Source: Collybia mongolica | Taxonomy: Eukaryota > Basidiomycota > Agaricomycetes > Agaricales > Clitocybaceae | DNA length: 29,720 nucleotides | Direction: 5' to 3' | NCBI GenBank assembly: GCA_013420905.1 | Contig: JAAXNY010000025.1 | Coordinates: 1 to 29,720, forward strand | Shown: piece after piece, positions 1-8,975 of the stretch | How positions within the stretch are numbered: the stretch's first letter is position 1 | How the letters are laid out: every line of letters starts with the position of its first letter | Program-made: the position numbers and the translations under genes | The notes under the pieces: model-generated | What the model was told of the DNA's origin: nothing | Databases searched by the model: none | The model's input: only the letters and a program-made list of their open reading frames with translations

Positions 1-169
1 CCATCACATTAAGTGAGAGATCAACGACGTGTTGCCTATTCTCATGCACACCTTCAAGGGTGAACTTCACGAAGTCTCGATGGTTGGTTCCGAGAAGTTC
101 TTTCGATGTCTGGCAGAAGCGGCGGAGAGACGTATATTGAAGGGGATAATTGCCGTGATGCATGGGCAT
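1..169 (-). CDS. 5' part of an unidentified gene, running off the window
   Basis: Reading the minus strand from an ATG at 169 gives 56 open codons to the window edge. The peptide begins MPMHHGNYPLQYTSL and continues with RRFCQTSKELLGTNHRDFV and KFTLEGVHENRQHVVDLSL. The composition looks like a soluble protein: mixed polar residues, no low complexity, no signal peptide or membrane segment. A second in-frame ATG lies two codons downstream, at 163. I recognise no family. About 500 bases of non-coding DNA separate it from the repeat unit on the right, so it may be the host gene next to the insertion. The alternative is a chance ORF; 56 codons without a stop is only moderate support. Confidence 0.4.
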   Translation of the reverse strand, partial: MPMHHGNYPLQYTSLRRFCQTSKELLGTNHRDFVKFTLEGVHENRQHVVDLSLNVM

Positions 170-681
170 TGTGTATACGATTAGTGTAAGGGTGAGGTTT
201 AGGTATAGCCATATTCACATATTTTAGGACGTATTTATACTATTAGAATGCTTATTCTAATTAAGGGACTGGGGAGTATCTCTGGCGCAAAATCGCTCAT
301 TATGGACTCCGGGCGGATCAATTGATATCTGCGAGACTCTAAGATCAACTGAGGGGTATTCCAAGCAAGGTGCGACTTACAATGTGGCATGTTTCATTGA
401 ACCTCATGCGGAAGTCCGATGTCCATGGGTAGAGCGGGTCGAGACCAGGAAGAAATGGAGAAAAAATCGCACTGTGGTGCGTCCGTGCAGCAACCCTGTT
501 TGCAGAAAAATGAATGTGATAAGACCTTTGTGTTTCTGGGATAAAGGTATCAGAAAGGAATAGAGTGGCTTACCAATTTTTTGGAGTTGTCAAACTTCGT
601 ACAGAAGTCTGCTATCCCGGAAGGAGTGGTTGAGACTATCGCGGAAACGGGATAATTGAGCATAGCATCCCGGTTTGTCTG
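170..681. other. Intergenic DNA, no gene seen
   Basis: The part nearest the minus-strand gene (170-270) is AT-rich and could hold its promoter. I see no coding region, tandem repeat or palindrome of the kind found elsewhere in the window. Reading frames on both strands are short and unlike protein. Confidence 0.5.
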
Positions 682-772
682 TACAACAACCCTTGATACG
701 GGACTGCGGACGGTAATGAGACATCGGGGACCCTGATATGGAATTGACGGAGGAGTCTGGAAGGGAACGGTC
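682..772. repeat. ~90-bp segment, inverted copy at 16311-16400
   Basis: The segment matches the reverse complement of 16311-16400, for example the run containing GGGACCCTGATATGG here against its complement there. The sequence immediately to the right (from AATGATAATCCGTGG) is in the same orientation in both places. This short piece has therefore flipped relative to its flank in one of the two copies. It marks the left limit of visible similarity between copies 1 and 2. Confidence 0.7.
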
Positions 773-784
773 CAATGATAATCC

Positions 785-801
785 GTGGTTCGTCGAACCT
801 C
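785..801. repeat. Signal A palindrome, one arm base changed
   Basis: GTGGTTCGTCGAACCTC, a 17-bp palindrome with one mismatch in the left arm. The same mismatched form occurs at 16465-16481 in copy 2, so the substitution predates the duplication. Confidence 0.8.
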
Positions 802-973
802 GCGCGGAGGTCTGTTGTAATGGAGCGCGTCAAATCTAACACGGAAAAGGGGTTTAATTTACTACAAAATTAGAAGTGAATCTCCGCAAGATGAGGTACT
901 GACTTACTGGCCAAGAAAATGCGTGCTTGGGAGGGACAATTGTCATCAACGAGAATGACATCCCAAATGCATA

Positions 974-1306
974 CACAGGAGCAAACCCCACATGTTGCAG
1001 TATCCCGCGTAGGAGCAAACCCCGTACGCAGGTGCAGCCTCAGTCTCCACTAAGAGTCCCCAGTGCGAAGGACGCGACGTTGGAGAAGTGTGGAGTTTGA
1101 AACGCGCACCAGCTATCCAAACAAATAAAGAATAATACGGTCAACAAACAATTAACAAAAAAAATTCCTCTCCCCATTCTTACCGTCTTCATTGCGTCTG
1201 AGCTGCTCCACTTTCGCAGAAACCGTAGCCACTTGCCTTAGATCGACTTACGGGGGTTACTCCTGAGTCTGGTTTGGTTTAACAACGTACGGGGAGCTCT
1301 CCTGCG
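974..1306. repeat. Signal B motifs arranged as two inverted pairs
   Basis: Forward copies of the 21-bp motif lie at 974-994 and 1008-1028 (AGGAGCAAACCCC core). Inverted copies lie at 1247-1267 and 1286-1306. Spacings are 34 and 39 bases, unlike the 50-base spacing in the 3' block. Copy 2 keeps all four, at 16788, 16822, 17073 and 17112. Confidence 0.7.
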
Positions 1307-1386
1307 TCTGTGACCTTGGTGACTTGCTTGATGCCGCCATACATCTCTTGCATGCGCATACGGCTTCGATAAATGCACTTGAGCAA

Positions 1387-1650
1387 ATGTCTAGCCTAAC
1401 GACTTCTCCAGATACATCTGGTCACCTTACCAGTGAGTGTCCTGCTTGCGTTCCTAAATCCCCGTCAGTTTTGTCTTATGATATGCTTCCTAGTTATTGG
1501 AGTAAACATACGAATTCTATTCTTAAGCTCCACGGGCCGTTTCCTCAACTCTACGTAAGTTTCTTTTACTTTCCTTCTTATGGATATCTGATTATTTCCT
1601 TCTAGTTAGTTGGTCTCGAAATCTTCCATATGTCCATGAAGAATGAATAA
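1387..1650 (+). CDS. Possible small two-exon reading frame upstream of the SNF2 gene
   Basis: From the ATG at 1387 a frame runs to 1554, meets a consensus intron (1555-1605: GTAAGT donor, CTGAT, TTCTAG acceptor, 51 nt) and resumes in phase to a TAA at 1648-1650. The product would be 70 aa with a C-x-x-C (ECPACVPK). The intron is preserved at 17367-17417 in copy 2, but the exon there carries a one-base deletion that shifts the frame just before the intron. This could be a small gene, the tail of a larger degraded gene, or a non-coding transcribed leader. A minus-strand frame over the same area is also partly preserved between copies, so coding strand and status are uncertain. No family recognised. 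Confidence 0.25.
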
Positions 1651-1871
1651 CCAAGAGTCTCGAATGAGGTATACTGCATCCGCCGCTAGTCTAATTTTGC
1701 CTTCTGAAACGTGGGTCCAGGTGTTAACACCACCTCCTTGAACGTCACATTTGTCCGTTGGAGTTTCTTTGAGGCTTGAGTTTTCTCTTGGCTGCATTCT
1801 GATAGTGTAACTGGTATTTTTCGTGTAGACTCTTTTCACTATACACAGTATTATTGCAATTTTCTTTTCTC

Positions 1872-1878
1872 TATAAAA
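1872..1878 (+). promoter_or_regulatory. TATA box of the SNF2 gene
   Basis: TATAAAA, 104 bases upstream of the ATG at 1982. It is kept in copy 2 (17683-17689, ATG at 17790), with the following GTGAGGG..GAAAGGATATTCGTCATTC tract also conserved. Position and conservation fit a fungal core promoter. Confidence 0.6.
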
Positions 1879-1981
1879 GAGTGAGGGTGAAAGGATATTC
1901 GTCATTCGCCTTCTCGTAGTATTTGCACCTCCCTACTTGCCTTTCCAAACCTCGACATCGCTCACCCACTTAGCTCGAAAC

Positions 1982-4900
1982 ATGCCTAGCCATATGGTTC
2001 ACAGCGCACTCACCCAGCTGTACGTCATGCACGATGGCGCGCCCTGGGGATACCCTTGCTGGCAGCGAATCACTGGTGTGAAGCATGGGCTGTTTCCGGA
2101 TGACGATTCCCTCCTTCCCGAGGGCTGGACACGAGAAACCGCAAACCTCATCGGACTCTACTTCGACCAGTACCAGAAATTGCGCACCGAGGATGAGAGG
2201 ATTAAGTTCTCGAGTTCCAGGCGTGGTTCCATCCGTGTCGCTGGGCGCGATTTGTGGCGGAACTGGGTCACGGAGTTGTGGCAGAAGAGGAAAATTCATG
2301 CCGAAATCACAGAGATCCTCAAGGTCAAAAACCTGCACCCATTGACTCTTGCGCTCAGCGATGGGAGTGGATTGGACGATGTCCCACATAACTCCACATA
2401 TTTACCGCTTGCAGTGGACGACGTTGCGAGGTCTCTCTTTGGTGAAGAGGCTTGTAATTCCCTTGGTCTCCTCCGTACAGGGCTGCGCTCACCGACGCTC
2501 GCACTCATGCAACGCACATGGATCAACATCTACAACCAACTACAGCGCACCTCTAAGCGCCTCGTTGCTTTAGAGAAAGGCGCTATGGACGCATTCGATG
2601 GTATGTCCGACTTTGATTTTTATTTCGAGCCGTTACTCAACCCCTCTAGGCCTCAGTAAGGACACGCCTACGAAGCGCCAGATTTCGAGTGTTATTCTCA
2701 AAGTCAGTCGCTGGAAGGCCGCTGCGGAGTCTCTTCAAATGGAACAAGCCCTGGAGAGAGTGAGTTGTATAGAAGCCGAACTCACGCAGCTTATGGCTGG
2801 GCTGGGTGCTGTCCTGGATGCGAAGGTTCTGAAAGTTGCAAAAGCAAAGAAGAGTAAGCGTTCTGATATTTCTTGAGCGGATCATAGCTGACTCTATTCA
2901 AGAACTAACCAAAGTCACCCATGCTGCGCTGCAAACTCTGGCTTCCGAACAAGACGTCGCAGACGTCCTCTCTCTCTATAGAGAGTTTTTCGATTCTTTT
3001 GGCCGCGACGATAATGTCGAGCTGCAAGGCCAACAGCCGGCCTTCTCATATCGATTTGGGGAAGCTATCGACGGTTCTGATCCTGGCGTTGAGGTTGAGA
3101 TGGGGTTGTCTCCTGCTGATCTGGAGCACAATCTTGGCTTTCTCGATGGTCTTCCTGTAGTCTTCAATCGCTATCGTCACTGTGGGGGACTTACCTCATG
3201 GGATCCCACCCATGCTGCTGAATTTGCTCCTGAACGAGCACAGAACAATCCAGACATGGTTCCCATAGAGCTCCACTGGCACCAAAAAGCTGGAGTTCAT
3301 GCCATGTTTCGAATGGTCTTCAAGCCAGTTCCAGCTGTTGGCGCATGTACGGGAGTGTTAGTTGCTGATGATGTCGGGCTTGGCAAGACTTTTCAAGCCA
3401 TCACGGCAGTTGCTATTCTGGCTGAATGTGTAGTGCGCCAAGCAGTAGGAAAGGAGCTTCCCCCTTTTTTCGGTTAGTTCCTGCCTCGCCCACCTGCTCC
3501 TCGCAAAGTTTGACGAAACTTCATCTCCAGAAAAAAACCCATTCTTGGGAGACAAACGGGAAATACCCGATCTCCCACATTTGTTTCTTGTTCCCGGGAC
3601 GCTCCTGTCTCAATGGGAGGTCGAGGTGAGAACCCTATTTAGAGGAGGTTCATTTGATATTTTATTATATGGCACCGGAAAAGCCCAACATGAGGCGTTC
3701 TGGGGCCCTGAGGGAGATTTTTCCAAGTCGAAACACAAGCTCAGAAACGTTATCATACTCGCATCACACTCGGTAGGCCTGATTAATTGTCGTCTTTCTT
3801 CGACTACTAACCACAGCTATTAGTCACTCCTGCAAGATTATTCGTTGATTTATGCGAAGCCATCATCGGAGAAACTCCCTTGGGAAGATCCCACTCCTCT
3901 TCCTTCGTATAAGCTGCTTGTCGGCAGCACACTCTATGGGAGGCAATATTTATCGGTGACAATTGATGAAGCCCATGGCTTTCGCAACGTGGGGACTAAG
4001 GGCAGCGCTGCGCTCTCACTGTCGAAGCAGGCTGTTTTCCGTCAAATAATGACAGGAACACCTCTTCAGACATCGACGAAGGTAAACCTAGTATTGTCAG
4101 AATATGTGTACCACATACTAACGACGACCACTTAGGACGTCGCCAGCATGGGGAGATTGGTCGGAATACCCCATTTCTTCAGCGAAGATGCTCTAGCTGA
4201 AGAGAAGTCGGACGCAACGGTCATACGACGCTCAAGGGGAGACGACTCTGTCGATGGGCCGGTAGAAATCGATTCTGCTGTGGTGGACATTGCGCAGCGC
4301 ATGCAACGCCAATTCCAAGGGCGCATTCTTAGGCGTACCAAAGAGAGCCTTGATTGGAAGAAACAGTGTCTTGTACCACTCCCACCTCACGAAGAAAATC
4401 TGGTGATTCTAAATCTGACGGCGCGCGAAATGGAGGTCATCTCCGAACTCGCGGACAAAGTGAAGGAGAGGTGATGTTGTTGAGAAAATTTCCGTTGTAC
4501 ACTGTATTGACAGATGGTTCACAGTGTTTCATCTTCCAACGGCCTTTTAACAATAGTTTCAAGGAGTTTTTATATTGAACACCGCATGGCTATGGGCTTT
4601 GCGCGCTTGGATATCTCAGTGCCTCCTCCCAGATTTGGGAGTCTCGCAGCATGGGAGAAGGTAAAATCCACAAAAATTGATACTTGCGCCCGGCTCTGCC
4701 AGTACCTCCTGTCTCGCGACGATGCGCCTCGACCCCTTGTTGAAAATGGTCAGATGCGCTTCCCGACTCTTCCACCTCTTCCAACCGGCGAAGTTGCGAC
4801 TTTCTTACGCAGGATTCTAATCTATCAGGAGTACCCCAGCCTTGGCCCGCTCCTTAGAAATGTGAGCGTCTCGTAACGGTCGTCCTTTTTCCAGTGCTGA

Positions 4901-7097
4901 TTGCGCCTAGATCTTATCCCTGTATGGGATCAGATTCCTGTATATTGATGGGCAAACGGCATTTAATCAGCGCGCGAGGATTGTGAAGAAATTTTGTGAA
5001 GACCCTACGTATCGCGTCTTGATCATATCGGCGGTTGGTTCTACGGGCTTGAATCTCACTGTTGCCACAGTGATTATTTTTCTTGTGAGTCCTGCAGCTG
5101 GTATTCGATGTTTCGACGTGTTAATCTCCTTCATAGGACCAGCCCTGGAGCGCTCAGGAAGAACACCAGATTCTCGGCAGAGCGCTCCGACAACCCCAAA
5201 AGAAGACCGTGGTTACCTACACCCTCCTCGCGGCTGATACAGCGGACATCGTCTTGTCTTCTCTAGCGCGCGGGAAAAAATACTTGATGGACGCGTTTCT
5301 CGATAAGAAAAAGGGCGAAGGTGTGTCGTATCACTTGACTCCTCTTGACAGATTTTGACAAGTTGTTCAGAGATGTATGACCTGTTCTCGGGGAAATCCT
5401 TAGCGGATCCCCAGGATGATGTCGACGACGATGACCCCGAGGCTCTAGACACGAAGCGGCATCAAAAGAAAGCCGAAACAGCTGCACGGAAGGAAGCGGA
5501 GAGAGAACGGAAGAAGCTCGAAAGGTCAAAGAAGCAGGAGGAGAAGGAGCAAAGAAAGGCGGCGGATAAAGAGGCAAAGGAAAGGCAAAAAATGGAGCGG
5601 AAGGCGGAAAAGGGAGGACGCATTGCAGAGAAAGAGGCGGAGAAGGCTCGAAAGGCGGAGAAGGGGGCGGAGAAGGCTCAAAAGGCAGAAGAGAGGGCGG
5701 CTAAGAAGGCCACTGCAAAATTCGTCAAAGAGACAGTGGGGGCTGAGGAAGACGATATGGTCCTTGATAAAAAGGTGAATGATGGACCAAAGGCCCAGAA
5801 CAGTCATGCGATGGATGTCGACGAGCGACCGGAAGGAGACCCCATGGACATTGACGGATCGAAGTCCGGGACGGCGCTCGCTGCTGACGACGGCACTGCA
5901 AGTATTGGAGACGATCTGTGTGGTACCAGCGATGGCGAAGCTCTCGGCACCAGTGAGGGTGAGGCCCTTGGTACTAGCGACGGAGACGACCTTGGTATCA
6001 GTGATGGTGACGCCGTGGCTCCAACTACTGACGAAGAAGGCATCAGCGATGGCAACGATCTTGGCGAAGCCAGTGACGCTATGTCTCTTGCTCCCAACGA
6101 CGACGGTCATCTCCCTCAGAGTACTTCCCCCGTATATGGCGCTCCTGCCGATGTGGGCGGCAATGTTCCCAGACCCGAGCACATAAATTGTGAGACTCCT
6201 GAGCCGCGCACGGAGTTACTACAATGTAAACTGTAATCGTTTCATTTTTCGCATCCTATTGATCTCGGAACATACCTGTAGCATCGTCTCCTGACCTTGG
6301 TTTCTTGATGAACTCCGATTTCTCGGTCCCGCCCACAACAGAGCCTCATAACTATAACCCAAACCCAAAAGGAACTCGACGGGGACGCAGCGTTCAACCC
6401 GGTGAGTTCAAATATCCCAACTTAAATTGCTGTTTACTCAACCCCACGACAGATAGCCCTGAGGTTCGCAAGGAAAAGAAGCGTCTGCGCATCACGAAGC
6501 GCACAGTAGGAGAAGACGATGAAGAGATGTCGAGCGCCTCTAACCAGCACGAAGGCTTCACTGGGAAATACCGTGAAGCGCACGTCCCGCCGGAACGCCA
6601 GATGGTCCAACCAGCAGCTATGCGCATGAAAAAATGGGTAAGGCCCGCTGGATGGATACGCAGCATGACTTCGGCTGGACGCTCGGATGAAGCCCCATCT
6701 CTTGCAAGTTCGTCTTCGAACTCAGTACCGCCATCGTCGGGTGTGTCTCGTCCGTGATATGTGCCGTGTCTTGTTAACTGAATAGCATCTTGTTCATTCT
6801 ACAGGCCCCCGATTTGATGTGGGACCATCCAAACCATCACGAGAATCCCAACAGTCTGTCGATGTATTTTCTGAGGACAGGCGTGTTAGTTCTACTTCCA
6901 GTAAGACCCTCTTCGAGAAAACGGTGCATTCATTTGACTACGGACGTTTAGATGTTCCGGCGATGCGCCGTCCTAGCCAATTTGGCCGCCGCCTTGTAGA
7001 CAACCAACCATTGAGCCCTCCTCCCGCGACTACGAAATCCAAGAACCCCTTCGGAAAGTTGACGAAGCGTAAGGAAAAACAGCGTGAGTCTATGTAG
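1982..7097 (+). CDS. SNF2-family DNA-dependent ATPase, 13 exons, 1492 aa
   Basis: Predicted exons: 1982-2600, 2650-2853, 2903-3472, 3531-3772, 3824-4081, 4136-4470, 4525-4861, 4911-5084, 5137-5320, 5371-6225, 6282-6401, 6453-6740, 6805-7097. All introns are GT..AG, 49-64 nt, and the phases join without a stop. Helicase motifs are complete: Walker A DDVGLGKT (residues 430-437), motif Ia FLVPGTLLSQW, motif II DEAH (593-596), motif III TGTP (622-625), motif V SAVGSTGLNL (895-904) and motif VI QILGRALRQPQ (924-934). An unrecognised ~270-residue N-terminus precedes them. A Lys/Glu-rich coiled-coil-like segment (about 1004-1091), SDG-type acidic repeats (about 1162-1192) and a basic, disordered tail follow. 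Such enzymes use ATP to translocate on DNA and remodel chromatin or displace proteins; the nuclear location and specific role here are inferred. The ATG at 1982 is conserved in all three copies. It is the only intact copy in the window. Confidence 0.9.
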
Positions 7098-7325
7098 GAC
7101 CCGCATCAATAGGATATCTATTCCATCGTTACGAATTTACTAGCCTGCCCATGTACCTAACCACCCTGCCCTGTACCTAATCACAACTACGACTTTATGT
7201 TTTGCAACTTGTTCTACCTCAGGCCGGATTTCTGGAGTTATGCCAGGCAGCACGCGGTCGTAGGTACCATCAAAGTAGTTTCGAGCATTCTGTTAGAGTG
7301 AGTAAGTGCAAGCTAGAGACACAGG

Positions 7326-8226
7326 GAGGTTCGACGAACCTCGGGTGTACGTACGCCGTTAATCAAGTCGTTTATGACGGTGGTCAGGCATTCGGACATC
7401 TGAGTTGGAGGAAGGAAGGCGCAGGAGAAACCGCCGTACGCGGCCTCCATTCAAAGTGGAGAAAAAAAACGCAGGAGGAAACTCCGTACGTTGCGTATCG
7501 GCAGGGGTGGGATTGGGGGGGTGGGGAGGTTTCTGTTCCAGGAGGGGGTGAGCGCTGAGACTCGACGGCTTGATGTTTCAAGGCCTTGTAGTTTGGGTTC
7601 TTTGAATATTTGGGATGTAGAAGATGGCGACTTGATCGGTAGACTTGAGAAAGTGCCGGCGGGGATCAGACCCGGTTCAAACGAGAAAGGCGAGGTTCGA
7701 GGAACCTCAGGTATACAGGACTTTACGAGAGAAATGTGTCAGTACTGAGATGGCGATGATCTCGCAGAAAGAGGCACTGACCATATAAGTTCATCTTACC
7801 CTAAAAGCAGCAAGAGTAAGCCACATCTCCAAGTGTCTTTTTGGCGAAGATCCGATGCCAACCACGGGGAGGCGGGAACATGATGTTCGACGAACCTCAA
7901 GTGTACCTGCCTAAAAAATGAGATGCGAGGATGAGAACCAACAAACCTTGTTTCACCTGCAGTCCGAAGGAGTACCCCAGTATCCAGGCCGTTCAGGCGG
8001 TGTTCAGGCGTTTGTCGTGTCGTAAATACGCGGTGGGGATTGTATATAGAACCTACGTGATAGAGTGGGTCAGCATGAGCGAGACGACGCTCAGTTAATG
8101 AACCTTGTCATATGGTGTGAGTATGTCTCCCTTTACAGGCGAAGTTGAGTTTTTGAGTAGGCGCAGGAGTTTGTGTGGGCTGGAGTGGGCCCCGATGCAC
8201 GAGAACGGCGAGGTTCGACGAACCTC
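7326..8226. repeat. Cluster of four signal A palindromes, copy 1
   Basis: Sites: 7326-7342 (perfect, centre GAC), 7692-7708 (centre GAG), 7882-7898 (GATGTTC left arm, one mismatch), 8210-8226 (perfect, centre GAC). Matching sites sit at equivalent places in the other three copies of the block, with the same variants (GAG centre, GATGTTC arm), so each site has its own inherited identity. Confidence 0.9.
7420..7490 (+). repeat. Signal B direct pair, starts 50 bp apart
   Basis: 21-bp motifs at 7420-7440 and 7470-7490, each CGCAGGAG-N6-CCGTACG. The DNA between them is unlike that between the pair at 8272/8322, yet the spacing is the same. Confidence 0.85.
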
Positions 8227-8271
8227 GGGTGTCGAGTTTGGATGGAGGAATCGGGCGACAAGAGATACAGG

Positions 8272-8342
8272 CGCAGGAGCAGACCCCGTACGCTGTAGTA
8301 GTCCGAGATGTATAAGGCAGACGCAGGGGCAGACCCCGTACG
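8272..8342 (+). repeat. Signal B direct pair, starts 50 bp apart
   Basis: 21-bp motifs at 8272-8292 and 8322-8342 with the CAGACC spacer; the second has one change (CGCAGGGG). The pair lies about 45 bases after a perfect palindrome A and roughly 650 bases before the ATG of the 911-aa gene. Partial inverted B motifs (GGGGCCTGCTCC, GGGGTTTGCTCCTGA) follow at about 8567 and 8619. Confidence 0.85.
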
Positions 8343-8975
8343 TTGTGTAGTGGTGGGAGCGGAACAGGTTGCGGAACAAGTGACGAGTCCGATAATTGAA
8401 CCGATAGACCGCCGGTGTTCCAGACTCGGTGATCTCGGCGATAAGTTGTCACCTGACTGTTGAATTGTTCTTTGGGCGCGTTTTCGTCACTTCTTCCTTT
8501 CCACCCCATCCCCACCGACCTTTCACCACACCACGACGACCTCAACAACGATCCACTTGGTGTTGCGGGGCCTGCTCCCAATACCATCTTCTCTCTTCGT
8601 TCTACAGTAGAGTTGCGGGGTTTGCTCCTGACACTACTCCTTCTTCTCGACGCCTCACCTGTGCTGGCGGCCCTCTGAACACGATCGTACTCGCGTAACG
8701 TTTCAAGAGTTACCTTGTGCTCTTCCGTTAGACTGCCCCTGGGGATCTTCGGTCGTTCATAGAAAAGGTTTCGGGTCAGTTGGAGCTCCGTACGTCCGTG
8801 ATGATTGTCCTGCCGTGCATCGCTGATAGTCTCCATCAGTTTTCCATTGCCTCTTGCTTAGCTGTACTTCGTCGCGCCTGTCAGGCAATCCGTAGCAATC
8901 GGCTTCATTACACTCAGCACGTATTTAGTCTATATTGCGGCCCATTTGTACAGTAGATCGACGATACGTTACAAT

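Larger units (their letters stand above)
773..1981 (+). repeat. 5' flank of the two-gene unit, copy 1
   Basis: Nearly the whole stretch is duplicated at 16450-17789. It holds one imperfect 17-bp palindrome (785-801), two forward 21-bp B motifs (974-994, 1008-1028) and two inverted ones (1247-1267, 1286-1306), a conserved intron-like segment (1555-1605), and the TATA box of the SNF2 gene. Copy 1 lacks about 135 bases after 855 that copy 2 keeps (roughly 16536-16670). Because the flank moves together with the SNF2 gene, it is best read as part of the same repeated unit. Confidence 0.75.
7098..8975 (+). repeat. Non-coding repeat block between the two genes, copy 1
   Basis: This block recurs at 13741-15818, 18340-20405 and, inverted, 26871-29130. 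It is built from a ~540-base unit with these parts in order: palindrome A, a B pair, TTTGAATATTTGGGATGT, a GGGATCAGACCCC-like stretch, a second palindrome with GAG centre, and a CAGTACTGAGATGGCGATGA tract. Copy 1 has one such unit; copies 2 and 3 have two. A shared right module follows (from about 8100) with palindrome, B pair and CT-rich promoter-like DNA ahead of the 911-aa gene. Several open frames cross the block because both signals happen to lack stops, but none is consistent between copies. Confidence 0.8.

Noticed and set aside
1606..1905. 99-codon minus-strand frame upstream of the SNF2 gene
   Set aside because: Part of it (IRLAADAVYLIRDSWLF) is kept in copy 2, but the frame is interrupted there and the DNA is nearly identical over long non-coding stretches, so conservation is not evidence of coding.
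5526..6182. 218-codon open frame on the minus strand
   Set aside because: It is the antisense of the Lys/Glu- and SDG-rich exon of the SNF2 gene; its Leu/Ser-rich composition is a shadow of that bias.
7326..8342. CRISPR-like array of short repeats
   Set aside because: Spacing between palindromes is irregular, the intervening sequences are themselves repeated, and the genome is eukaryotic with spliced genes.
8108..8836. 242-codon minus-strand frame in the repeat block, with similar ones in the other copies
   Set aside because: It runs antisense through palindromes and B motifs, is not open over the same length in the other copies, and resembles no protein.
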